NCBI GenBank assembly: GCA_028285105.1
Contig: JANQQE010000011.1
Span: forward strand, 186,001-250,000
From: Alphaproteobacteria bacterium
GTDB taxonomy: Bacteria; Planctomycetota; Phycisphaerae; UBA1845
DNA: 64,000 bases
Direction of reading: 5' to 3'
The position numbers and the translations under genes are program-made. The notes beneath the pieces are model-generated. The model was not told where the DNA came from. It ran no database searches and saw only the letters and a program-made list of their open reading frames with translations. Position 1 is the first letter of the stretch. Every line of letters starts with the position of its first letter. This document shows positions 27,416-35,128 of this stretch, one piece after another.

Positions 27416-27706
27416 ATGAACAAGAAATCAATCATCGTGGGGCTTGTGGGCCTTAACTTGTTTCTTTTGGCTGTTCTGATTCTGGCCAGCTACGATCCGC
27501 CCATTGCCAACGCTCAGGCCCGTGGCGGGCGTGCAGGCGACTTTCTGATGGCCACCGTCGAAATCCATGAAGACTACGATGCACTTGCAGTCATCAATGT
27601 GCCCCTGGGTACGATGCATATTTTCGTACCGCGCGAAACAAAAGCCGGCGCCAAACTCCAGCATACTGATTCGCGAAACTTGAACATGGACTTCGGCCGT
27701 CGTTAG
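27416..27706 (+). CDS. Small signal-anchored protein, copy 1
   Basis: The 96-residue protein has a hydrophobic N-terminal anchor or signal (residues 6-25), then about 60 residues of beta-strand character with GDFLMATVEIHEDYDALAVIN and GTMHIFVP. The pattern parallels that of the next gene. The ATG is preceded by GGAGACGTACC. No named family is recognised; the product is predicted to face the periplasm or cell surface. Confidence 0.65.
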   Translation: MNKKSIIVGLVGLNLFLLAVLILASYDPPIANAQARGGRAGDFLMATVEIHEDYDALAVINVPLGTMHIFVPRETKAGAKLQHTDSRNLNMDFGRR

Positions 27707-27785
27707 GAAATCCGCAGATGTACCGTCCATGCGAATTCCGTTTAAAAAACATAAAGCATGCAATTGAACCAAAAGGGTTATCGAT

Positions 27786-28070
27786 ATGAGTTCCAACACA
27801 AAAAATCTAGCCATTGGTCTTTTGACAATCACCGCCGTGATTCTCACGGTTGGTGTCATCTTGACCGGGTCAGCCGCTACCAAGCCAGCATATGCCGGAA
27901 ATGTCAGCAGCTATGGCGGGGCGTTTACGGTCACCATCGGGCGAGTGACCAGAGATGCTGAATTGATCTACTTGGTCGACAACACGACCGAACGCCTGCT
28001 CGTATACGGACTGAACCGCAGAAGCGGCAAGTCCGCGATTCTCGACAAAGCCGAACTCAGCCAGCGCTAA
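27786..28070 (+). CDS. Small signal-anchored protein, copy 2
   Basis: The 94-residue protein has the same layout as the preceding gene: N-terminal hydrophobic segment (about 8-27), an Ala-Gly-rich cleavage-like site, then a short beta-rich domain with YGGAFTVTIGRVTRDAELIYLVD and RLLVYGLN. The strand pattern, an aspartate-rich turn and a closing V-Y strand recall a single propeller blade. It is probably a paralogue of its neighbour. Function unknown. Confidence 0.65.
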   Translation: MSSNTKNLAIGLLTITAVILTVGVILTGSAATKPAYAGNVSSYGGAFTVTIGRVTRDAELIYLVDNTTERLLVYGLNRRSGKSAILDKAELSQR

Positions 28071-28081
28071 CTTGAGGCGAG

Positions 28082-28675
28082 ATGCACAAAGACCCTTCAA
28101 CCGAAGTCGATCTGTTCCTTCGCCGTGCCTTGGTCGTGATGCTGGTGATTTTAGTCACCGGGGCGATCACGCTTTTCGTATACGGCCGCTATTTTGACTC
28201 GCGCTTGGATACCTTTGAGGAACAACTAAGCTTCAATGCACACGTTGAGATTCCTTCGCAATCCCCGGAATCTTCGCATTCGACGGATCAAGTCGTTCAG
28301 GGGCAAACCGTCTATGTTCCAGCCTATTCACACGTGTATCATCAAGACGGCGATCCTCACCTTCTGACCGTCACGCTCAGCGTGCGAAACACGAGTGTCG
28401 ATCAGGAGATCGTTATTCAATCGGTCCGATATTTCGACACCCAGGGTCGCCAAGTCAAATCGCACCTGACCAAGCCCCGCCGATTAAGCCCCCTGGCAAC
28501 GGCTGAGTTTCTCGTCGCACGCTCAGACAAGACCGGTGGCAGCGGCGCGAACTTTCTCGTCGAATGGACCGCCAGCCACCCCGTCCCCGATCCCATTATT
28601 GAGACCGTCATGATCGATACCACACGCGATCAGGGCATCTCGTTTGTGCGCAGGGGAACGGTCATCAAAGAATAA
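28082..28675 (+). CDS. Membrane-anchored DUF3124 protein
   Basis: The 197-residue protein has one N-terminal transmembrane helix (about residues 17-37) and a DUF3124 domain from about 70 to the end, with VYVPAYSHVYHQDG, LLTVTLSVRNTS, VRYFDTQGRQVKSHL and TGGSGANFLVEW. The domain is of unknown function and predicted to be extracytoplasmic. It starts 12 bases after the previous small gene, so the four genes 27165-28675 probably form one transcript with a shared envelope role. Confidence 0.8.
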   Translation: MHKDPSTEVDLFLRRALVVMLVILVTGAITLFVYGRYFDSRLDTFEEQLSFNAHVEIPSQSPESSHSTDQVVQGQTVYVPAYSHVYHQDGDPHLLTVTLSVRNTSVDQEIVIQSVRYFDTQGRQVKSHLTKPRRLSPLATAEFLVARSDKTGGSGANFLVEWTASHPVPDPIIETVMIDTTRDQGISFVRRGTVIKE

Positions 28676-29038
28676 ACCCCACCGATCAGATCGTTCTGTC
28701 AGGCCATCCAGCGAAAACAAGGTGCAAGGCTTCTGAATCGGCGTGAAGGGCATTCAGCACGAACAATCGTCCTAGTATCGTGCAAGGTCACGAATCGCGC
28801 GCAATCGCATCTTCTGACCGCCCCACCTCAAACGCAACATAATATATATTATCGGACGTTCCACTGAGCCGGTTTTGGATGACGGAATCCGTCTTAAGAA
28901 CTGCTGCTCTTTGCGGGCAATGCCCTTGGTTGCAATCGTTAGGCGGGGTATTGTTTGTCCTGGTCGCGGGCAGGCAGCGTTGAGGTTGTCAGTGTCCAGG
29001 CGTTGCTTCCGGGCCGCCTTGATTGCAATTCGGTATTC
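28676..29038. other. Intergenic region without a supported gene
   Basis: This 363-base gap lies between the DUF3124 gene and the 3' end of the glycosyltransferase gene on the other strand. It holds a perfect 14-base AT palindrome, ATAATATATATTAT, at 28839-28852. Short open frames here have no ribosome-binding site or recognisable product. No tRNA or clear terminator was seen. Confidence 0.5.
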
Positions 29039-30202
29039 CTACGGCATTAGCTTGGAGAGTGCTTGATCCAGACGGGCGACTTGGTGGTCGGCGCCGAATC
29101 GGTGATAAAGGCTCTTTCGAAGTGATTGGCCATGACTGCGCAATCCAGCTGATACTCTTGGACTGCAAAGCTGCGTAAGAATTCGATGAAGATCACCGTC
29201 GTTTTCGTAGAAGCATGGCCGATCGGCACACGGTTCGAAAGCACGATCGTCAAGCAGTTCGGGATAGCTCAGGCGGTTCGGAAACAGCGGATGACAGCCG
29301 GCCAGCATGGCTTCGACGACGGCTAAGCCGAAGTTCTCCTGGATCGCCGTACTGACCACCACATCGCAAGATTGAAGCAATGCCCAATAGTCTTCGCGTT
29401 TCGGGAGGAATCCGGCATGGTGAATGCGTGATTCCAAGTAGGCAAGAGCCGATTTGAATTCTGGCGGGGCGGTTCGGAAGGTTTCGCCCAGCAGGACCAA
29501 TTCAAAGTCGATTTCTGAGTCGTGGAGTTTCAAAAGGGCGTCAAAGAATGGTTTTGGATTCTTGTCATACTCCCACCGATGCGGCCAGAGGATTCGCAGA
29601 CTGGCATCTGAGTCTTTGGTATTGGAGTCAGATTCAAACGCCCCACTCAGTTTTTGTAAATCTGATTTCGGCGGTATTTCCACCGGGGGATATTGAACAC
29701 TCGATTTCGCTTCGATCCCTGGAAGCACATCGGCAGTCAGATTCTCGGGCATGGTTCTCAGCAATTGTCGGACGGCCAACAAAAACGCATGCATGTGGGC
29801 ATTTGAGTTAAACCACACCGCGTCTGCCGCCAAAGCCGATGTGACGTTCGTGAATCCGAATTGATAGTCCTGCCAGTCATGATCCGACAGCGGATAGGTC
29901 AACTGATTTTCGTGAAAGTAGCAAACGATGGGGATGTTGCGAATGTTACCCGGTAACAGGGCTCGCAGGTCGGCAACCGAAGTCATGTCGCAGGTGAACA
30001 GCACGTCGAACCGCCCCGCCGGAGCGTCCGCAAGCTGACTTGCCAACCAGATCGCCGAACCCCGCATTCGCCATTTCCAATGCCTGGCTGGCAGCGTATA
30101 CAATTCCCAGTCGTGAACGCTCGATGCGACCCACGTATCGAGAAATGCCCGATGCGATCCGCCATAATATGGTTCAAATGCGAGGATGCGGAGCGGCTTC
30201 AT
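29039..30202 (-). CDS. QTMAN-like (DUF3524) tRNA-queuosine mannosyltransferase homologue
   Basis: The 387-residue GT-B glycosyltransferase begins RILAFEPYYGGSHRAF and continues with HWKWRMRGSAIW, CYFHENQLTYPLS, GFTNVTSALAADAVWFNS and a C-terminal donor-binding part with ILWPHRWEYDKNPKPFFDALL and QENFGLAVVEAMLAGCHPLFPNRLSYPEL. These are signatures of the DUF3524/GTDC1 family, whose animal member attaches mannose to queuosine in tRNA-Asp. It is therefore a candidate tRNA-Q glycosylase, but other acceptors are possible in bacteria. It is divergent from lgt. No queuosine-synthesis gene is in the window. Confidence 0.8.
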   Translation of the reverse strand: MKPLRILAFEPYYGGSHRAFLDTWVASSVHDWELYTLPARHWKWRMRGSAIWLASQLADAPAGRFDVLFTCDMTSVADLRALLPGNIRNIPIVCYFHENQLTYPLSDHDWQDYQFGFTNVTSALAADAVWFNSNAHMHAFLLAVRQLLRTMPENLTADVLPGIEAKSSVQYPPVEIPPKSDLQKLSGAFESDSNTKDSDASLRILWPHRWEYDKNPKPFFDALLKLHDSEIDFELVLLGETFRTAPPEFKSALAYLESRIHHAGFLPKREDYWALLQSCDVVVSTAIQENFGLAVVEAMLAGCHPLFPNRLSYPELLDDRAFEPCADRPCFYENDGDLHRILTQLCSPRVSAGLRSHGQSLRKSLYHRFGADHQVARLDQALSKLMP

Positions 30203-30320
30203 TGGTGTGTTCTAGTCGATCCATCGCTTCCACGTCAACGAGAAGAGCATCGCCAATTGCGGCCAACTCGGTTACGATACGAACTGCGAAGGAATCTCGA
30301 TCAGCAAATGGAATGGAATC

Positions 30321-31454
30321 TTGCATCCGCATCTTTGGACCATCCCCGGCATAAACTTCCCGATTCGCACTTGGGGCTTTGTCGTCGGACTGAGTTTCGT
30401 CATCGCCCTATTCATCGCTCGACGCCGAGCCCGCCTTACCGGTCTCGATCCGAGCGTGATGGTCAACTTGACGTTGATCGGAATGATCGGTGGTCTGATC
30501 GGCGGACCATTAATGTACCTGTTGAATCATAAATCTCTCGGCGGCCGGGAGATCGTTGGCGGCGTGATTCTTGGCGTCGTCAGCGTTCTAGGATATCTCT
30601 GGATCACGAAGCGATCAATCCTGCGTTACATGGACGCCGCCATCCCCGCTTTGATTCTCGCAATGGGCATCGGTCGAATCGGTTGCCTTATGTTTGGCTG
30701 CTGCTGGGGCGGAACCTGCGAAACGGCATCGGGCGAACGATCCCTGGCGTGGGCAATTCGATTCCCTTATTTCAGCCCCCTCTACATCAAGGATTGGCAG
30801 AAGCCTCTCAGCGATGTGCCCAAAGAATTGATATGGATTAACCCGGAATCGAAAGAGAAGGAACCTATCCCGCCGCAAATCCTCGCGATCGACGACATCG
30901 ATTCCGACAAATCGTTAATGGACTGGGGGGCAGCCGCTTACGCCTTTAACCAAGCACGCAAAGGCGATCCTCGGAAATCGGATTTGGACGCCGTATCAAA
31001 AGCATATGCCGATGCTACCAAAGTTCTTAAGGACAAAAACGCATTGCGACTGGCGGCTGCTGCACATCTGACGAAACTCAATGCGACGTCGGAAACGGGC
31101 GCGACGACTTGGCATGACCTTCGCGAACTTGCCAAGAGCGAGCACACGGCATGGGTGCATCCGGCGCAGCTTTATGACTTCATCGCCTTGGTGCTTTTGT
31201 TCTTCGTTTTGTCTGCGATTTTCTGGCGCAGGTATCGTTGTGGTACAGTCTTGGCATGGGCGATGATTCTCTACCCGATCAATCGGGTTACGCTGGAAAT
31301 CATCCGCACCGACAATGCCCGCGAATTTGGCGGACTGACAATCTCACAACTCATCTGCTCGATCATCTTTGTCGTGGGCGTTGTCTTTACAGTTTGGCTT
31401 GCGTATTCCAAACCAGCCTCCCCCACCACCGTCACTCATGCGCATTCGACCTGA
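30321..31454 (+). CDS. lgt: Prolipoprotein diacylglyceryl transferase with large insertion
   Basis: The 377-residue membrane enzyme transfers diacylglycerol to the lipobox cysteine of prolipoproteins. Visible are the N-terminal RTWGFVVGLSFVIAL helix, MIGGLIGGPLMYLL, the signature region GIGRIGCLMFGCCWGG (117-131) and the C-terminal WVHPAQLYDFIALV. Compared with the classic GRIGNFINGE motif the Asn and Glu are replaced by Cys residues, a variant seen in other phyla. Residues about 150-276 hold an extra, mostly soluble, Lys/Asp/Ala-rich segment that makes the protein about 85-100 residues longer than usual. Confidence 0.87.
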   Translation: MHPHLWTIPGINFPIRTWGFVVGLSFVIALFIARRRARLTGLDPSVMVNLTLIGMIGGLIGGPLMYLLNHKSLGGREIVGGVILGVVSVLGYLWITKRSILRYMDAAIPALILAMGIGRIGCLMFGCCWGGTCETASGERSLAWAIRFPYFSPLYIKDWQKPLSDVPKELIWINPESKEKEPIPPQILAIDDIDSDKSLMDWGAAAYAFNQARKGDPRKSDLDAVSKAYADATKVLKDKNALRLAAAAHLTKLNATSETGATTWHDLRELAKSEHTAWVHPAQLYDFIALVLLFFVLSAIFWRRYRCGTVLAWAMILYPINRVTLEIIRTDNAREFGGLTISQLICSIIFVVGVVFTVWLAYSKPASPTTVTHAHST

Positions 31455-31941
31455 AACCGATCAAGACTACGTCGCAGTTCGTGAGGTCATTATCGCCGCA
31501 TTTGAATCACCGGCAGAGGCGGATCTCGTAGAGCAATTGCGAGAACACGCCCGCCCATTGATTTCGTTGGTGGCGTCAATCGACGATTCCATCGTCGGAC
31601 ACATCCTGTTTTCGCCTGTCACGCTGGAGGGGCATCCTGAATTCAACGCGATGGGACTTGCCCCGATGGCGGTTGTACCGTCTTTTCAACGACAGGGTAT
31701 CGGTTCAAATTTGGTGATGCGTGGATTGGAAGCGGTGCGGCAGTTGAATGCGCATGCAGTCGTTGTGCTTGGGCATCCGGAATACTATCCACGTTTCGGA
31801 TTCAAACCGGCATCGCATCACGGGATTAGGTCCACGTACGATGTGCCCGATGGAGCGTTCATGATTCTCGAGCTTCAATCTGGTGCGATCAAAGACTCGG
31901 ATGGGACAATTCATTACCATCCCGTCTTTGGAAATCTGTAG
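31438..31941 (+). CDS. GNAT-family N-acetyltransferase
   Basis: The 167-residue protein starts MRIRPETDQDY, with the acetyl-CoA-binding motif A region MAVVPSFQRQGIGSNLVMRGLEA and the downstream VVVLGHPEYYPRFGFKPA typical of the YhbS-like GNAT group. It acetylates an unknown small molecule or protein. The ATG lies inside the last 17 bases of lgt, so the two are co-translated; a longer in-frame start within lgt is rejected because it would add proline-rich residues unlike the family. Confidence 0.88.
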   Translation: MRIRPETDQDYVAVREVIIAAFESPAEADLVEQLREHARPLISLVASIDDSIVGHILFSPVTLEGHPEFNAMGLAPMAVVPSFQRQGIGSNLVMRGLEAVRQLNAHAVVVLGHPEYYPRFGFKPASHHGIRSTYDVPDGAFMILELQSGAIKDSDGTIHYHPVFGNL

Positions 31942-31970
31942 ACTTCGATGGCCTGCGTCCCGTGGCAAGA

Positions 31971-33185
31971 CTACAACCGAGTGAGTTCGGACTGATTCTC
32001 GGCGGACCTTTTCTTGGCCTCTTCCTCTTTGCGAAGTGCATCCTCGACGGCGGCTAACCGCTGCTCAACGAACCCGCGAATGTCATCTGCAAGTTGCGAT
32101 TCGATATCATCGCGTGGCGCAAACTTGTCGTATTCATTGCGCAACTCGATCAACACTTCCCGATCCCAAGTGTCAGCCGCATCGCGATCGAGCGACAACT
32201 TTGCGGCGCGGGCGAGCGATATCTGTGTGGCCAGTTCCGTCATCTGATGGGTCAGTCTTCCAACTTCCAAAAGTCGTCCCTGATCGGCACGACGACCGAT
32301 GAATGCAAGCCATTCGGAACAGAGATCCTGTCGAACCGGCTGCTCTACGCTTAGATCGCGCCATTGGATTTTCTGACCGGCGACCATCTGATGGACGCGT
32401 TCCAGATCGTGATGGAGAATCGTCGTCGACAGGTTGCGAGTCAACGAGAACTTGACGCCCACCGAATACGAGCGCCTCGCTCGCATCGATAAGGGAATCA
32501 TCATCACCGCCCATTGCAATGTTGGGCGGGTTTCCGGAACGGATGCGAGAATACACGGTTCATCGCCCAGCAGCGCACGAATCACCCGCAGGAAAACCTC
32601 CGGGCCGGGCGCTGCGGTTAGATGTCTCGGTGGCGTGTAGAGATCGGACGATTTGAGGGTCAACCGCCCCATCGTCGGATTAAACGATCGAGCGGCTTCA
32701 ACCGGAACCTTGCTCAGCGCCTGATCGACCCAGAACGGATTGTCATCGAACTTGCGAAAGTCTTTCGGATCGAGAATCGCCGCGTGTGTCCGCACGCGCT
32801 GACCGCCCCTCGCCGTATGCTCTACACCATCATGCTTGCAATGACAAACGCAGTATCGCCCTGAAGGCAAGGGATAAGCCAACATCCCTTCGCTCTGTGG
32901 CGAGTCGCCTGCCAGCGCACCGTGCGAGGGCGATCGGCGGGTGATCTCGGCTTTCTCATCAGGACGAATGCCAGGACTGGCCGCGACGATCCGATACCCC
33001 TCCCCCATCGGCGATTTCTGGGAAGTGAAGATCGCCTGGTCGCACTCGATTTCAATCGGTTTTGCGGCTGACGGGAGTTTGTCCGGAACCGGCGACACTT
33101 GCTGGCCGGCCGAGTGCAACTTCGACGACACGAAACCAGCCGGTCGGGCGGACGACGATTGGCTTACAGTTGGTCGGTGATCCAT
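31971..33185 (-). CDS. GAP1-like GTPase-associated protein
   Basis: The 404-residue protein is the last gene of a five-gene minus-strand operon. After a disordered N-terminus (about 1-45), residues about 46-155 contain CDQAIFTS, GEGYRIVAASPGI, RRSPSHGAL, LPSGRYCVCHC, GQRVRTHAAIL and DDNPFWV. This closely resembles, from memory, the N-terminal domain of GTPase-associated protein 1 found beside predicted conflict-system GTPases. The C-terminal 130 residues are charged helices. Its ATG overlaps the GTPase gene by 22 bases and is preceded by GGAG, so the two proteins are translationally coupled. Confidence 0.6.
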   Translation of the reverse strand: MDHRPTVSQSSSARPAGFVSSKLHSAGQQVSPVPDKLPSAAKPIEIECDQAIFTSQKSPMGEGYRIVAASPGIRPDEKAEITRRSPSHGALAGDSPQSEGMLAYPLPSGRYCVCHCKHDGVEHTARGGQRVRTHAAILDPKDFRKFDDNPFWVDQALSKVPVEAARSFNPTMGRLTLKSSDLYTPPRHLTAAPGPEVFLRVIRALLGDEPCILASVPETRPTLQWAVMMIPLSMRARRSYSVGVKFSLTRNLSTTILHHDLERVHQMVAGQKIQWRDLSVEQPVRQDLCSEWLAFIGRRADQGRLLEVGRLTHQMTELATQISLARAAKLSLDRDAADTWDREVLIELRNEYDKFAPRDDIESQLADDIRGFVEQRLAAVEDALRKEEEAKKRSAENQSELTRL

Positions 33186-34045
33186 TCGAACGGCTCCAAA
33201 ACGCCGCGCAAGGCGGTATGCAAAGGAACGGGAACCACATAATCGTCTGCGTGTCCGGAGGTTGCGTAACCGAGCGATCCAACGACGCTCGATGCAAAAA
33301 ACTCAACGTTCTCGAAACGCGATTCGCACATGTTCCAGACGCGGTTCAGATTGGCTTCAACGAATCGGGGCGGATCGTCGAACACCTCCGGACAGTAGTC
33401 GCCTTTGCACAGGACGATCGCCGTCGGCGTCTTTACCCGTTGTTCCCGCTGTCCTCCGGTCATTGCATCGATGTAACTCATCATCTTCAATGCGAAGAAG
33501 TCGGGCTGCGTCGAACCGTTCGCCGCTTGTGCCGCGTCGATCAGAACGATCAACCCTTCCGACTGATTCATCAGGCTGTTGATGACCTTGAACGTCTTGG
33601 GCGTAGCGATTTCTGCCGCCAGCGATTCACCGGCCATGTCGGGCATAACCAGATCGAACCACTGCTGACTCTGTTCCTGCATTTTGCATATCTGGTAATA
33701 CGCCCAATACCATTCGTTCGGTTCCATCGGTGTCTTGGGCGGGAACATTCGGTGAGCCATGTAATTCACGACCGTCTGCTGCAAGTCGACGCTGTATGCC
33801 CCCTTCGGTACAGCTTTGAATTCGCCCGCCCGCTGCGAGAGCATGTCCAAAAGGAAGCCCAGATAAACCGTTTTGCCGACGTTGCTTTCTCCAACAATGG
33901 TGATGACCTGCGGGTTGCGTTGCTGCGCGATCGAGTCGTGAACGATCGACATTGGCGCAGAGCACGAACCACACAGCATCGCCTCGGCTGTGTTCTCTGT
34001 GTTGCAAATCAGGCAGGTTGTCGCCTGCGCGTATGTCGTAGCCAT
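33164..34045 (-). CDS. Zinc-ribbon TRAFAC-like GTPase (DO-GTPase-like)
   Basis: The 293-residue protein has an N-terminal zinc ribbon (Cys11, Cys14, Cys25, Cys28), a P-loop GESNVGKT at 51-58, a G3-type DMAGES at 135-140 after a hydrophobic strand, a strand LIVLIDAA (164-171), and LCKGD at 211-215 at the position of the G4 (N/T)KxD motif, where Asn is replaced by Cys. This order indicates a GTPase of the kind paired with GAP1-like proteins. The start at 34045 has GGGAG 8 bases upstream; an 8-codon longer frame is less likely. The neighbour at 33185 is co-translated. Confidence 0.75.
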   Translation of the reverse strand: MATTYAQATTCLICNTENTAEAMLCGSCSAPMSIVHDSIAQQRNPQVITIVGESNVGKTVYLGFLLDMLSQRAGEFKAVPKGAYSVDLQQTVVNYMAHRMFPPKTPMEPNEWYWAYYQICKMQEQSQQWFDLVMPDMAGESLAAEIATPKTFKVINSLMNQSEGLIVLIDAAQAANGSTQPDFFALKMMSYIDAMTGGQREQRVKTPTAIVLCKGDYCPEVFDDPPRFVEANLNRVWNMCESRFENVEFFASSVVGSLGYATSGHADDYVVPVPLHTALRGVLEPFEWITDQL

Positions 34046-34095
34046 CGTCGTGTCTCCCAAGCACCACACCGAACGATCAGTGCAGTACGTTTAAG

Positions 34096-35088
34096 CTAAC
34101 CCCTGATGTCCATCGCACATCGGAACCCGACATTGTGCGCGCGAACCAGGCTGGCGAGACCGGTTCTGAAGCAACTCGTGGCCTGCGCGGGGAAGTACGT
34201 GTCATACGCTCCGCCCCGAATACTTTTCATCAACATATCTCCGACAATCGGTCGATCCTGTTCGTCGGTCAGTTCCAAATCGGAGTCGGTCCATTCCCAG
34301 ACGTTTCCAACCAATTGTGCTACACCATTGGGGGCGTCGCCGGCTTTGAATGCGCTGACTGGTGCGGTCGCCGCCATGCCGCTCGACCAAATATTACAGC
34401 GCGAACGGTCCAGCGCATCGCCCCACGGATACCGCCGCAGGATGTATGCCGAGCTTCGAATCCGCCAACTGGCCGCCACCTGCCACTCTGATTCTGTCGG
34501 CATTCGATAGCCAGCCCATTTCGCATATGCCTGTGCCTCATAAAAACTGACGCCAACAACCGGATGGTCGGCCAACAGCTTGTTGTGACGTCCGCCCTTC
34601 CAAAACCGTGGACCGGCTGACCCGGTCAGATCAACGAAATCGATCAAATGCGTCCACAAGTCCTGCGGCCAGAATTCGAGTTCTTCGTATCCACCGCAAT
34701 CGACAAAGTGCTGAAACTCGGTATTTGTGATCGGATGCTTGGAAAGCACATACGAGTTCGTTTCGACTTCCATTTCCGGACAACCGGGTGCATCGTTGAT
34801 GGTCATCGGAAGCGTCGCGCTTCCCTCGGGCACCAAGGCAAACTTGTTGTCGATCGCGTCGTTTGCCCGCTTCAATGCTGAACGAATTTCCGGATGCCCG
34901 CGCCATCGATCCGGGTTGGCTGCGATCGCACCGAAGCGACCGATTTGGAGGAACCGGCGAAGTTCGTCGCTCTCAAATTCCACCTGCTCTGCCGCCTCAA
35001 ACCCCAAGGCCTGATTCGCAGCGGTCGTCTTTTTGTTCCGCGCCTTCTGCGCAGGCTTTTGCTTTCGGGCCAGGAGTCTTAGTGGCAT
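34096..35088 (-). CDS. FGE-sulfatase (SUMF1) fold protein, probably non-catalytic
   Basis: The 330-residue protein has a basic N-terminal tail and a C-terminal formylglycine-generating-enzyme fold (about 100-330) with HPITNTEFQHFVDCGG, HPVVGVSFYEAQAYAKWAG, RMPTESEWQVAAS, YPWGDALDRSRCN, VGNVWEWT and RGGAYDTYFPA...CFRTG...VGFRC. Genuine FGE uses a cysteine pair six residues apart just after the RGGS(Y/F) motif. Here the first cysteine is missing (Thr297 region) and only Cys306 remains, so a ligand-binding rather than oxidase role is likely. GGAG lies 8 bases before the ATG. It is the third gene of the GTPase operon. Confidence 0.82.
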   Translation of the reverse strand: MPLRLLARKQKPAQKARNKKTTAANQALGFEAAEQVEFESDELRRFLQIGRFGAIAANPDRWRGHPEIRSALKRANDAIDNKFALVPEGSATLPMTINDAPGCPEMEVETNSYVLSKHPITNTEFQHFVDCGGYEELEFWPQDLWTHLIDFVDLTGSAGPRFWKGGRHNKLLADHPVVGVSFYEAQAYAKWAGYRMPTESEWQVAASWRIRSSAYILRRYPWGDALDRSRCNIWSSGMAATAPVSAFKAGDAPNGVAQLVGNVWEWTDSDLELTDEQDRPIVGDMLMKSIRGGAYDTYFPAQATSCFRTGLASLVRAHNVGFRCAMDIRG

Positions 35089-35128
35089 ATGATGGTCTCC
35101 AATTCAATCCGTCGGTGCAGCCGGTCTG

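Noticed and set aside
28839-28852. Perfect AT palindrome ATAATATATATTAT
   Set aside because: Too short and low in complexity to call an operator; no second copy or nearby start makes a regulatory role likely.
33062-34099. A 345-codon plus-strand frame
   Set aside because: It is antisense to the GTPase and GAP1-like genes, which have clear motifs and ribosome-binding sites; the translation is Arg/His-rich with no domain.
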